Shown: piece after piece, positions 19,366-27,990 of the stretch
Position numbering within the stretch: the stretch's first letter is position 1
Layout: each line of letters begins with the position of its first letter
NCBI RefSeq assembly: GCF_014650555.1
Contig: NZ_BMVE01000006.1
Location: 1-64,000, forward strand
DNA length: 64,000 nucleotides
Direction: 5' to 3'
From: Streptomyces goshikiensis
Lineage (GTDB): Bacteria > Actinomycetota > Actinomycetes > Streptomycetales > Streptomycetaceae
The notes under the pieces: generated by a model
The model's input: only the letters and a program-made list of their open reading frames with translations
Databases searched by the model: none
What the model was told of the DNA's origin: nothing
Made by a program: the position numbers and the translations under genes

Positions 19366-20054
19366 CTGTTGCCGAAGTGAGCGGGATAGCCGTCGCCGGC
19401 CCGCACATCGTCTGGGACTGGAACGGCACGCTGCTCCACGACATCGACGCCGTCATCGTGGCGACGAACGCCTCCTTCGCCGAGCTCGGTTTCCCGCCGA
19501 TCAGCCTGGAGACGTACCGCGACCTGTACGTCGTCCCCGTGCCGAAGTTCTACGAGCGCCTGATGGGCCGGCTGCCCACCGACGAGGAATGGCTCGTCAT
19601 GGACGAGACCTTCCACCGGCACTACTGGGCGGCCGCCGAGGACTCCGGGCTCGCCGAGGGCGCCCGGGAGCTGCTCGCGGACTGGTCGGGCGCCGGGTCC
19701 ACCCAGTCGCTGCTGTCCCTCGCGCCCCATGACAAGCTCGTACCGCTGGTGCGCGTCCACGGCATCGACGGGCACTTCGTCCGCGTCGACGGCCGCGTGG
19801 GTCCCTCGCACACCAGCAAGGCGGGCCACCTCGTACGCCATATGGCCGCCATGGAGGCGGCCGGTGTGACCGCCGCGCGTACGGTCCTCATCGGAGACGC
19901 CGTGGACGACGCCCTCGCCGCCGCCCACGTGGGCGCGCGGGCCGTGCTCTACACGGGTGGTTCGCACAGCCGCGCCAGTCTCGAATCGGCCGGAGTGCCC
20001 GTCGTGGACTCGCTGGCGGAGGCCGTCCGCACTGCTCGCGAACTGGCCGGATAG
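19362..20054 (+). CDS. HAD-superfamily hydrolase
   Basis: This 230-aa HAD protein has motif I WDWNGTLLHD (D19 nucleophile, but N21 where the general acid/base Asp normally sits), an alpha-helical cap, motif II LLSLAPHD, Lys in SKAGHLVRHM and motif III IGDAVDDALAA. PGP-like phosphatases have this layout. The DxN variant recurs in related actinobacterial proteins, in my recollection, and may lower phosphatase activity. The gene overlaps the DUF6912 gene by 4 nt. The substrate is unknown. Confidence 0.82.
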   Translation: MTVAEVSGIAVAGPHIVWDWNGTLLHDIDAVIVATNASFAELGFPPISLETYRDLYVVPVPKFYERLMGRLPTDEEWLVMDETFHRHYWAAAEDSGLAEGARELLADWSGAGSTQSLLSLAPHDKLVPLVRVHGIDGHFVRVDGRVGPSHTSKAGHLVRHMAAMEAAGVTAARTVLIGDAVDDALAAAHVGARAVLYTGGSHSRASLESAGVPVVDSLAEAVRTARELAG

Positions 20055-20410
20055 CGACTGGCACGAGCGGGCGCCGCCGTCACTGCGCACATCGTCAAAC
20101 TTAGGCACCTGCTTTTGTACAGATCCGGCCCGTGACGGGCAGGGGGTCCGGCGAGATAGCCTGGTACCCGTGATCAGCGCGATAGTCATCGGAGGCATTG
20201 CAGCCTCCGGCCAGCGCCCGGCGCACGACCGTGCCCGGGCTTTCGCTGATCCCCGCTGCCGGGACCTCTCGCCGATCATGGCCGATTCCCTCCACGGCGG
20301 CTCTCACGACGGCATAGCGTCGATCCCGAACGGACACCCCGCCTCGCGGCGCTACGTCATTCCTTCCTTCACCTACGTCACGCAATGGCGCGCGACAGGA
20401 GCCAGAGGAC
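20055..20410 (+). promoter_or_regulatory. Leader region of the NAD-glutamate dehydrogenase gene
   Basis: This 356-nt region contains a -10-like TAGCCT at 20157-20162 with a weak GTGACG -35 at 20132-20137. A small hairpin lies at about 20190-20209 (CGGAGGC/GCCTCCG, loop ATTGCA). A 100-codon frame from GTG 20170 overlaps the gdh start out of frame and could be a leaderless upstream ORF. Confidence 0.4.
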
Positions 20411-23400
20411 ATGCAGACCAAGCTGGACGAAGCAAAGGCCGAGCTGCTCGCGCGGGCGGCCCGGGTAGCTGAGAACAGCCCGGCCGGGGGGCTACTTCCG
20501 ACTGGGTCCGAGCAGGGGGAGCGTCCAGACCGGGACACGGTGCTCGCCTACCTCCAGCGCTACTACCTGCACACCGCCCCCGAGGACCTCTTGGACCGGG
20601 ATCCGGTCGACGTGTTCGGGGCAGCGCTCTCGCACTACCGGCTCGCCGAGAAGCGGCCGCAGGGCACCGCGAACGTGCGCGTGCACACCCCCACGGTCGA
20701 GGAGAACGGCTGGACCTCCAGCCACTCGGTCGTCGAGGTCGTCACCGACGACATGCCCTTCCTGGTCGACTCCGTCACCAACGAGCTCTCCCGGCAGGGC
20801 CGCGGCATCCACGTCGTGATCCACCCGCAGGTCGTCGTCCGCCGTGACGTCACCGGCAAGCTGATCGAGATCCTCGGTGCCGACTGCGACGCGCACGGCC
20901 CCAAGACCGCGCGCCCCCACGACTCCCTCGTCGAGTCCTGGATCCACGTCGAGATCGACCGCGAGACCGACCGCGCCGACCTCAAGCAGATCACCGTCGA
21001 CCTGCTGCGCGTCCTGTCCGACGTCCGCGAGTCCGTCGAGGACTGGGAGAAGATGCGCGACGCCGCGCTGCGCGTCGCCGACCAGCTCCCGGACGAGCCG
21101 ACCGCCCCGGACCTGCGCGAGTACGAGCTCGAAGAGGCCCGCGAGCTGCTGCGCTGGCTCGCCGACGACCACTTCACCTTCCTCGGCTACCGCGAGTACG
21201 ACCTCGTCGACGGCGACTCCCTGTCCGCCGTGCCCGGCACCGGTCTCGGCATCCTGCGCTCCGACCCGCTGCACAGCGGCAAGGAGGACGGCCACCCCGT
21301 CTCGCCCTCCTTCAACCGGCTGCCCGCCGACGCGCGCGCCAAGGCCCGCGAGCACCGCCTGCTCGTGCTGACCAAGGCCAACAGCCGCTCCACCGTGCAC
21401 CGCCCGTCCTACCTCGACTACGTCGGCGTCAAGAAGTTCGACGCCGAGGGCAACGTCGTGGGCGAGCGCCGCTTCCTCGGCCTGTTCTCCTCCGCCGCGT
21501 ACACCGAGTCCGTGCGCCGCGTCCCGGTCATCCGCCGCAAGGTCGCCGAGGTCCTGTCCGGCGCCGGCTTCGCGCCGAGCAGCCACGACGGCCGCGACCT
21601 GACGCAGATCCTGGAGACCTACCCGCGCGACGAGCTGTTCCAGACCCCGGTCGACCAGCTCCAGGCCATCGTCACCTCCGTGCTGTACCTCCAGGAGCGC
21701 CGCCGGCTGCGGCTGTACCTGCGCCAGGACGAGTACGGGCGCTACTACTCCGCGCTGGTCTACCTGCCGCGCGACCGGTTCACCACCGGCGTCCGGCTGC
21801 GGCTGATGGACATCCTGAAGGAGGAGCTCGACGGCATCAGCGTCGACTTCACCGCCTGGAACACCGAATCGATCCTCTCCCGGATCCACTTCGTCGTCCG
21901 CGTCCCGCAGGGCACCGAGCTGCCCGTCCTGACCGACGCCGACGTCGAGCGGGTCGAGGCCCGGCTCGTCGAGGCCGCCCGCTCCTGGGCCGACGGCTTC
22001 GGCGAGGCGCTGATCGCCGAGACCGGCGAGGAGCGCGCCGCCGAGCTGCTGCGCCGCTACGGGGGCTCCTTCCCCGAGGGCTACAAGGCCGACCACTCGC
22101 CGCGCGCCGCCGTCGCCGACCTGGTCCGCCTGGAGCGGCTGTCCGCCAGCGACAGCGACTTCGACCTCTCCCTCTACGAGCCCGTCGGCGCCGGCCCCGG
22201 CGAGCGCCGCTTCAAGATCTACCGCCAGGGCGAGCAGGTCTCCCTGTCCGCCGTGCTGCCGGTCCTGCAGCGCCTCGGCGTCGAGGTCACCGACGAGCGC
22301 CCGTACGAGCTGCGCTGCAGCGACCGTACGAACGCGTGGATCTACGACTTCGGCCTGCGGATCCACACCCCCGCCGGCAACGGCGACAGCTACCTCGGCG
22401 ACGACGCCCGCGAGCGGTTCCAGAACGCCTTCGCGGCCGTGTGGACCGGGCAGGCCGAGAACGACAACTTCAACACCCTGGTGCTCAGCGCCGGGCTGAC
22501 CTGGCGGCAGGCCGTCGTCCTGCGCGCGTACGCCAAGTACATGCGCCAGGCGGGCTCCACCTTCAGCCAGGACTACATGGAGGACACCCTCCGCAACAAC
22601 GTCCACACCACCCGGCTGCTGGTCTCGCTCTTCGAGGCCCGGATGTCGCCCGGCCGCCAGGCCGCCGGCAGCGAGCTCGTCGACGCCATGCTGGAGGAGC
22701 TGGACGGGGCCCTGGACCAGGTCGCCTCGCTCGACGAGGACCGCATCCTGCGCTCCTTCCTCACCCTCATCAAGGCGACCCTGCGCACCAACTTCTTCCA
22801 GAGCGCCGGCGAGGGAAGCGGCAGCAGGAGCCAGGACGGCGGCGCGGGCGAGCAGCACGCGTACGTGTCGATGAAGTTCGACCCGCAGGCCATCCCGGAC
22901 CTGCCGGCGCCGCGCCCCGCGTTCGAGATCTGGGTGTACTCCCCGCGCGTCGAGGGCGTCCACCTGCGCTTCGGCAAGGTCGCCCGCGGCGGCCTGCGCT
23001 GGTCCGACCGGCGCGAGGACTTCCGTACGGAGATCCTCGGCCTGGTCAAGGCGCAGATGGTCAAGAACACCGTCATCGTCCCGGTCGGCGCCAAGGGCGG
23101 CTTCGTCGCCAAGAACCTGCCCGACCCGTCGGTGGACCGCGACGCCTGGCTCGCCGAGGGCATCGCCTCGTACAAGATCTTCATCTCGGCGCTGCTCGAC
23201 ATCACCGACAACATGGTCGGCGGCGAGGTCGTGCCGCCCAAGGGCGTCGTCCGCCACGACGAGGACGACACCTACCTCGTCGTCGCCGCCGACAAGGGCA
23301 CCGCGACCTTCTCCGACATCGCCAACGGGGTCGCCGAGTCTTACGGCTTCTGGCTGGGCGACGCGTTCGCCTCCGGCGGCTCGGCCGGCTACGACCACAA

Positions 23401-25411
23401 GGGCATGGGCATCACCGCCCGCGGCGCGTGGGAGTCCGTCAAGCGGCACTTCCGCGAGCTCGGCCACGACACCCAGACCCAGGACTTCACCGTCGTCGGC
23501 GTCGGCGACATGTCCGGTGACGTCTTCGGCAACGGCATGCTGCTCTCCGAGCACATCCGCCTGGTCGCCGCCTTCGACCACCGGCACATCTTCATCGACC
23601 CGACGCCGGACGCCGCGACCTCGTACGCCGAGCGCCGGCGCCTGTTCGAGCTGCCGCGCTCCTCGTGGGCCGACTACGACACGGCGCTGCTCTCGTCGGG
23701 CGGCGGGATCCACCCGCGCACCGCCAAGGCCATCCCGGTCAACGCGCAGATGCGCGCGGCCCTCGGCATCGAGGCCGGCGTCACCAAGATGACCCCGGCC
23801 GAGCTGATGCAGACGATCCTCCAGGCCCCCGTGGACCTGCTGTGGAACGGCGGCATCGGCACGTACGTCAAGGCCACCGCCGAGACGCACGCCGACGTCG
23901 GCGACAAGGCCAACGACGCCATCCGCGTCAACGGCGCGGACGTCCGCGCCCGGGTCATCGGCGAGGGCGGCAACCTGGGCCTGACCCAGCTCGGCCGCAT
24001 CGAGTTCGCCCGGACCGGGGCCGGCGGCGAGGGCGGCAAGGTCAACACCGACGCCATCGACAACAGCGCGGGCGTGGACACCTCCGACCACGAGGTGAAC
24101 ATCAAGATCCTGCTGAACTCGCTCGTGTCGGAAGGCGACATGACGGTGAAGCAGCGCAACAAGCTGCTCGCCGAGATGACGGACGAGGTCGGCCGTCTGG
24201 TCCTGCGCAACAACTACGCGCAGAACACCGCCCTGGCCAACGCCGTGGCCCAGGCGCCGAGCCTGCTGCACGCCCAGCAGCGCTTCATGCGCCGCCTGGA
24301 GCGCGCCGGACGACTGGACCGGAGCCTGGAGTTCCTGCCCAACGACCGGCAGATCCGCGAACTGCTCAACAACGGCAAGGGCATGACCCAGCCGGAGCTG
24401 GCCGTCCTGTTCGCCTACACCAAGATCACGGCGGCGGACGAGCTCATCGCCACCGAGCTGCCGGACGACCCGTACCTGCGCCGCCTGCTGCACGCGTACT
24501 TCCCCGGCGCCCTGAACGAGAAGTTCCAGGACCAGATCGAGGCGCACGCGCTGCGCCGCGAGATCATCACCACGGTGCTGGTCAACGACACCGTCAACAC
24601 CGGCGGTTCGACCTTCCTGCACCGTCTGCGCGAGGAGACCGGGGCCTCCACGGAGGAGATCGTCCGCGCGCAGCTCGCGGCCCGCGAGATCTTCGGCCTG
24701 GCCGAGGTCTGGGACGACGTCGAGGCGCTCGACAACAAGGTCGCGGCCGACGTCCAGACCCGGGTGCGGCTGCACTCGCGGCGCCTGGTCGAGCGCGGCA
24801 CCCGCTGGCTGCTCAACAACCGGCCGCAGCCGCTGGAGATCACCGCCACCATCGAGCTCTTCAGCGACCGGGTCAGCCAGGTCTGGGAGGAGCTGCCGAA
24901 GCTGGTGCGCGGCGCCGACCTGGAGTGGTACCAGTCGATCGTGGACGAGCTGACCGGCGAGGGCGTGCCGGAGGAGCTGGCCGCCAAGGTCGCCGGGTTC
25001 TCCTCGGCCTTCCCGACGCTCGACATCGTGGCGATCTCCGACCGCACCGGCGTCGACGCGCTGGGTGTCGCCGAGGTCTACTACGACCTCGCCGACCGCC
25101 TGGAGATCACCCAGCTGATGGACCGGATCATCGAACTGCCGCGGTCCGACCGCTGGCAGTCCATGGCCCGCGCCTCCATCCGCGAGGACCTGTTCGCGGC
25201 GCACGCGGCGCTGACCGCCGACGTGCTGGCGGTCGGCAACGGCGACTCGACTCCCGAGGAGCGCTTCAAGGCGTGGGAGGACAAGAACGCGGCGATCATC
25301 GGGCGGGCCCGGACGACCCTGGACGAGATCCGGGGCTCGGACGACTTCGACCTGGCGAACCTGTCCGTGGCGATGCGCACGATGCGTTCGCTGCTGCGGG
25401 TGCACGGCTAG
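20411..25411 (+). CDS. gdhB: NAD-specific glutamate dehydrogenase, 180-kDa class
   Basis: This 1666-aa protein belongs to the L_180 class of NAD-dependent glutamate dehydrogenases, first described in Streptomyces clavuligerus. It catalyses oxidative deamination of glutamate to 2-oxoglutarate and ammonium. A long N-terminal half with ACT-like regulatory domains precedes the catalytic core. That core begins near residue 860 with GGLRWSDRREDFRTEI and PVGAKGGFV near 895, followed by the NAD-binding region (VVGVGDMSGDVFGNGML, ~1035). A helical C-terminal domain of about 400 residues ends the chain. The ATG at 20411 follows AGAGGAC. A very strong terminator follows, so it is monocistronic. Confidence 0.95.
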   Translation: MQTKLDEAKAELLARAARVAENSPAGGLLPTGSEQGERPDRDTVLAYLQRYYLHTAPEDLLDRDPVDVFGAALSHYRLAEKRPQGTANVRVHTPTVEENGWTSSHSVVEVVTDDMPFLVDSVTNELSRQGRGIHVVIHPQVVVRRDVTGKLIEILGADCDAHGPKTARPHDSLVESWIHVEIDRETDRADLKQITVDLLRVLSDVRESVEDWEKMRDAALRVADQLPDEPTAPDLREYELEEARELLRWLADDHFTFLGYREYDLVDGDSLSAVPGTGLGILRSDPLHSGKEDGHPVSPSFNRLPADARAKAREHRLLVLTKANSRSTVHRPSYLDYVGVKKFDAEGNVVGERRFLGLFSSAAYTESVRRVPVIRRKVAEVLSGAGFAPSSHDGRDLTQILETYPRDELFQTPVDQLQAIVTSVLYLQERRRLRLYLRQDEYGRYYSALVYLPRDRFTTGVRLRLMDILKEELDGISVDFTAWNTESILSRIHFVVRVPQGTELPVLTDADVERVEARLVEAARSWADGFGEALIAETGEERAAELLRRYGGSFPEGYKADHSPRAAVADLVRLERLSASDSDFDLSLYEPVGAGPGERRFKIYRQGEQVSLSAVLPVLQRLGVEVTDERPYELRCSDRTNAWIYDFGLRIHTPAGNGDSYLGDDARERFQNAFAAVWTGQAENDNFNTLVLSAGLTWRQAVVLRAYAKYMRQAGSTFSQDYMEDTLRNNVHTTRLLVSLFEARMSPGRQAAGSELVDAMLEELDGALDQVASLDEDRILRSFLTLIKATLRTNFFQSAGEGSGSRSQDGGAGEQHAYVSMKFDPQAIPDLPAPRPAFEIWVYSPRVEGVHLRFGKVARGGLRWSDRREDFRTEILGLVKAQMVKNTVIVPVGAKGGFVAKNLPDPSVDRDAWLAEGIASYKIFISALLDITDNMVGGEVVPPKGVVRHDEDDTYLVVAADKGTATFSDIANGVAESYGFWLGDAFASGGSAGYDHKGMGITARGAWESVKRHFRELGHDTQTQDFTVVGVGDMSGDVFGNGMLLSEHIRLVAAFDHRHIFIDPTPDAATSYAERRRLFELPRSSWADYDTALLSSGGGIHPRTAKAIPVNAQMRAALGIEAGVTKMTPAELMQTILQAPVDLLWNGGIGTYVKATAETHADVGDKANDAIRVNGADVRARVIGEGGNLGLTQLGRIEFARTGAGGEGGKVNTDAIDNSAGVDTSDHEVNIKILLNSLVSEGDMTVKQRNKLLAEMTDEVGRLVLRNNYAQNTALANAVAQAPSLLHAQQRFMRRLERAGRLDRSLEFLPNDRQIRELLNNGKGMTQPELAVLFAYTKITAADELIATELPDDPYLRRLLHAYFPGALNEKFQDQIEAHALRREIITTVLVNDTVNTGGSTFLHRLREETGASTEEIVRAQLAAREIFGLAEVWDDVEALDNKVAADVQTRVRLHSRRLVERGTRWLLNNRPQPLEITATIELFSDRVSQVWEELPKLVRGADLEWYQSIVDELTGEGVPEELAAKVAGFSSAFPTLDIVAISDRTGVDALGVAEVYYDLADRLEITQLMDRIIELPRSDRWQSMARASIREDLFAAHAALTADVLAVGNGDSTPEERFKAWEDKNAAIIGRARTTLDEIRGSDDFDLANLSVAMRTMRSLLRVHG

Positions 25412-25431
25412 TCGCCCCGTAGACGCCCACG

Positions 25432-25470
25432 AGGGGCGCCCGGGACCGCTCAGCGGTCCCGGGCGCCCCT
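25432..25470. terminator. Bidirectional terminator after gdh
   Basis: A perfect 18-bp stem (25432-25449 with 25453-25470) with a TCA loop lies between gdh and the convergent ABC ATPase gene. It can serve both transcripts. Confidence 0.88.
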
Positions 25471-25516
25471 CCGGCGTTCCCGGCCGGGTTTCCCCGCCCG
25501 GGCGGCTGCGGGCCGG

Positions 25517-26275
25517 TCAGGCCCGGCGGGTGAAGGCCTCGTACGCGTCGCAGACCTCGGCGGCGGGGCCGTCCATGCGCAGCACCCCCGACTCCAGCCA
25601 GATCGCCCGGTCGCAGGTGGCGCGGACGGTGGCGATGCCGTGGCTGACGAGGAAGACGGTGCCGGCGCGCTCGCGGAGCTCCTCGACGCGTTCTTGGCTG
25701 CGGCGCTGGAAGGCGGCGTCACCGGTGGCCAGGGCCTCGTCGATCATCAGGACGTCGTGGTCCTTGGCGGCGGCGATCGAGAAGCGCAGCCGGGCGCCCA
25801 TGCCGGAGGAGTACGTCCGCATCGGCAGCGAGACGAAGTCGCCCTTCTCGTTGATCCCGGAGAAGTCGACGATGCCCTGGTAGCGCTCGCGGATCTGCCC
25901 GCGGGACATCCCCATCGCGAGGCCGCCGAGGATGACGTTGCGCTCGCCGGACAGGTCGTTCATCAGGGCGGCGTTCACCCCGAGCAGGGAGGGCCGGCCC
26001 TGCGAGTAGACCCGGCCGCGGGTCACCGGCTGGAGGCCGGCGATGGCTTTGAGCAGGGTGGACTTGCCGGAGCCGTTCGTACCGATGAGGCCGATGGCCT
26101 CGCCCCTGTACGCGGTGAAGCTGACGCCCCTGACGGCGTGCACCTCGCGCACGCCGGGGCCGGGGCGGCGGGAGAGGAGCCGGCCGAGGGCGGCGGTGGC
26201 GCCGCCCTTGCGGCCGCCTGCGTGGACCTTGTAGACGACGTGGACGTCGTCCGCGATGACGGTGGGATCAGCCAC
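25517..26275 (-). CDS. Polysaccharide/teichoic acid ABC exporter ATPase (TagH/Wzt-like)
   Basis: This 252-aa ABC ATPase has Walker A GTNGSGKST, a TagH-type signature (SSGMGARLRFSIA), Walker B VLMIDEALATGD and the switch His in LVSHG. A Wzt/TagH type is indicated by the N-terminal segment, in which an extended linker (HAGGRKGGATAALGRLLSRRPGPGV) precedes the usual AVRGVSF strand. It has no C-terminal carbohydrate-binding domain, so it resembles TagH-like short forms. GTG 26275 overlaps the end of the permease gene by 8 nt. It powers export of a cell-surface glycopolymer, probably the product of the nearby GT2/TagF enzyme. Confidence 0.88.
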   Translation of the reverse strand: MADPTVIADDVHVVYKVHAGGRKGGATAALGRLLSRRPGPGVREVHAVRGVSFTAYRGEAIGLIGTNGSGKSTLLKAIAGLQPVTRGRVYSQGRPSLLGVNAALMNDLSGERNVILGGLAMGMSRGQIRERYQGIVDFSGINEKGDFVSLPMRTYSSGMGARLRFSIAAAKDHDVLMIDEALATGDAAFQRRSQERVEELRERAGTVFLVSHGIATVRATCDRAIWLESGVLRMDGPAAEVCDAYEAFTRRA

Positions 26276-27206
26276 GGCCGTACTCCTCCTCGGCCTTCCA
26301 GAAGTAGAGGAACCCGCCGACGCCCGCGAGCAGTGCCCAGCCGATGGCGAGCGGCCACACGTGGTGCGGGAGCGAGCGGGCGGTGAAGCTGTCGATCAGC
26401 GAGAAGCGCATCAGGTCGATGTAGACGGCCGCCGGGTTGGCCTTGAGGGCCAGCGCCACCCAGTGCGGGAGGTCGTCCCGCTTCAGCACCTTGTCGATGG
26501 ACCACATGACGCCCGAGGAGTACATCCAGGTGCGCAGGACGAACGGCATCAGCTGGCTGACGTCGGGGCTCTTGCTGCCGATCCGGGCCATGACGAGGGC
26601 GCAGCCCGCGCAGAAGACGGCCGTCAGGAGCAGGGTCGGGAAGGCCAGCAGCCAGGAGGGGCCCGGGGTCTGGCCGAGGGCGAGCAGCAGGACGACCAGG
26701 GTGCCCATGGTGACGAGCAGCTGCTGGAAGAGCTGGATGACGGTGGAGAGGGGCAGGCTGGCGCGCGGGAAGTGCAGGGCGCGGACCAGGCCGAGGTTGC
26801 CGTGGATGGCGCGGGTTCCGGCGTTGACGGAGCTGCCGATGAAGTCCCAGACGAAGATGCCGGTGAGCAGGAACGGGACGTAGTCCGGGACGTTGTGGCT
26901 GGCGTTCATGACGACGCCGAAGATGAAGTAGTAGACGGCGGCGTTGAGCAGCGGGGTCGCCAGGTGCCAGAGCTGGCCGAGCCTGGCCGTGCTGTACGTG
27001 GCGTGCATCCGGGCGGTGGCGTACGCGGTCACGAAGTGGCGCCGGCCCCAGAGCGCGGCGATGTAGCGGGTCAGGGAAGGCCGGGCGCCGCTGACGATCA
27101 GGCCGTGGGCCGCGGCCAGGGCGGCGGGGCTCGACGGGGCGGTGGCGCCCTTCGGGCGGCCCGGTCCGGGCGGCCGGGGCCGGGCGGGCGCGGTGGGAAC
27201 GGTCAC
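26268..27206 (-). CDS. ABC-2 type exporter permease (TagG/Wzm-like)
   Basis: This 312-aa permease has a Pro-rich cytoplasmic N-terminus and six membrane helices of the ABC2 polysaccharide exporter type (YTVT..-like TARLGQLWHLATPLLNAAVYYFIFGVV, LTGIFVWDFIGSSVNAGTR). I chose GTG 27206 because AGGGG lies 7-11 nt before it; an in-frame GTG at 27236 would add ten residues without a good site. It pairs with the downstream ATPase gene. The promoter region is shared with the divergent tetR-type gene and carries two near-identical 20-bp repeats, so the operon is probably TetR-controlled. Confidence 0.87.
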   Translation of the reverse strand: MTVPTAPARPRPPGPGRPKGATAPSSPAALAAAHGLIVSGARPSLTRYIAALWGRRHFVTAYATARMHATYSTARLGQLWHLATPLLNAAVYYFIFGVVMNASHNVPDYVPFLLTGIFVWDFIGSSVNAGTRAIHGNLGLVRALHFPRASLPLSTVIQLFQQLLVTMGTLVVLLLALGQTPGPSWLLAFPTLLLTAVFCAGCALVMARIGSKSPDVSQLMPFVLRTWMYSSGVMWSIDKVLKRDDLPHWVALALKANPAAVYIDLMRFSLIDSFTARSLPHHVWPLAIGWALLAGVGGFLYFWKAEEEYGRG

Positions 27207-27259
27207 GGGGCGGCGCCCCTTTCTACGGTCTTCCACGGGCTTCCACGGCGTTTTGCGAT

Positions 27260-27327
27260 GGAACGGGTCCGTATCGTCGCTACGGCGAGATTAGGGCGCG
27301 CCACGACGGAACGCAACCGTATCGTCG
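27260..27327. promoter_or_regulatory. Twin operator repeats between exporter and tetR genes
   Basis: Two copies of a 20-bp element start at 27260 and 27308 (48 bp apart) and agree at 17 of 20 positions: GGAACG, three variable bases, then CCGTATCGTCG. Each copy contains a 17-bp dyad of the form CCGTA...TACGG or CCGT...ACGG. They sit in the 160-bp divergent region, as expected of operators for the adjacent TetR protein. Confidence 0.6.
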
Positions 27328-27366
27328 TGACGGGTGGGTGACGGCGTGCCCGGCTATGCTCGGTGC

Positions 27367-27990
27367 ATGACCACGGATCCCGCCCCCGCCCCCTCCCGCC
27401 GCGCCCCCGCCGGGGCCGCCGTCCTGCGCGAGGACGTCACCGAGGCGATCCGGGCGGCCGTGCTGGAGGAGCTGGCCGCCGTCGGGTTCTCCCGGATGTC
27501 CATCGAGGGCATCGCGCGGCGCGCCGGGGTCGGCAAGACGGCCGTGTACCGGCGCTGGAAGTCGAAGCTGCACCTGGTCCTGGACCTGGTGGGCGCCTTC
27601 GCGGCGGACGGGCTGCCGGTGCCGGCCACCGGGTCCCTGTACGGCGACGTACGGGCGCTGCTGGAGGTCATGTCACACGTGCTGCGGCACCCGGTGGCCT
27701 CGGCGGTGATCCCCGACCTGCTCGTCGAGGCGGCCCGGAACCCGGAGATCGCGGACGCGGTGCGCGGCGCCCTGCTGGACGGGGAGCGGCGGATGGCCGA
27801 GGGCATCCTGACCGACGCGGTCGCGCGCGGGGAGCTCCCGGCCGGCGTGGACGCGGCGCGCGCCCTCGACCTGGCGATCGGGCCGCTGTACTGGCGCCAG
27901 GTGGTCGTCCGCGAGCCCGTCCCGGCGCCCTACCTGGACGACCTGGCCCGCTCGGTCGTCGCCGGCCTGAAGGACTCCCGTACCGCTTAG
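27367..27990 (+). CDS. TetR/AcrR family transcriptional regulator
   Basis: This 207-aa protein has a TetR helix-turn-helix at about residues 22-70 (FSRMSIEGIARRAGVGKTAVYRRWKSKLHLVLDLV) and a C-terminal ligand-binding domain (TetR_C-like, VIPDLLVEAARNPEIADAVR). It is divergent from the polysaccharide exporter operon with twin operator-like repeats between them, so it probably represses that operon and itself. The 3' end overlaps the convergent GT2/TagF gene by 4 nt. The inducer is unknown. Confidence 0.88.
   Translation: MTTDPAPAPSRRAPAGAAVLREDVTEAIRAAVLEELAAVGFSRMSIEGIARRAGVGKTAVYRRWKSKLHLVLDLVGAFAADGLPVPATGSLYGDVRALLEVMSHVLRHPVASAVIPDLLVEAARNPEIADAVRGALLDGERRMAEGILTDAVARGELPAGVDAARALDLAIGPLYWRQVVVREPVPAPYLDDLARSVVAGLKDSRTA

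Noticed and set aside
20492..25405. 1637-aa open frame on the minus strand opposite gdh
   Set aside because: It is the mirror of a high-GC coding gene; the translation is Val/Asp/Gly/Leu-rich without any family motif, while the plus strand encodes a clear glutamate dehydrogenase.
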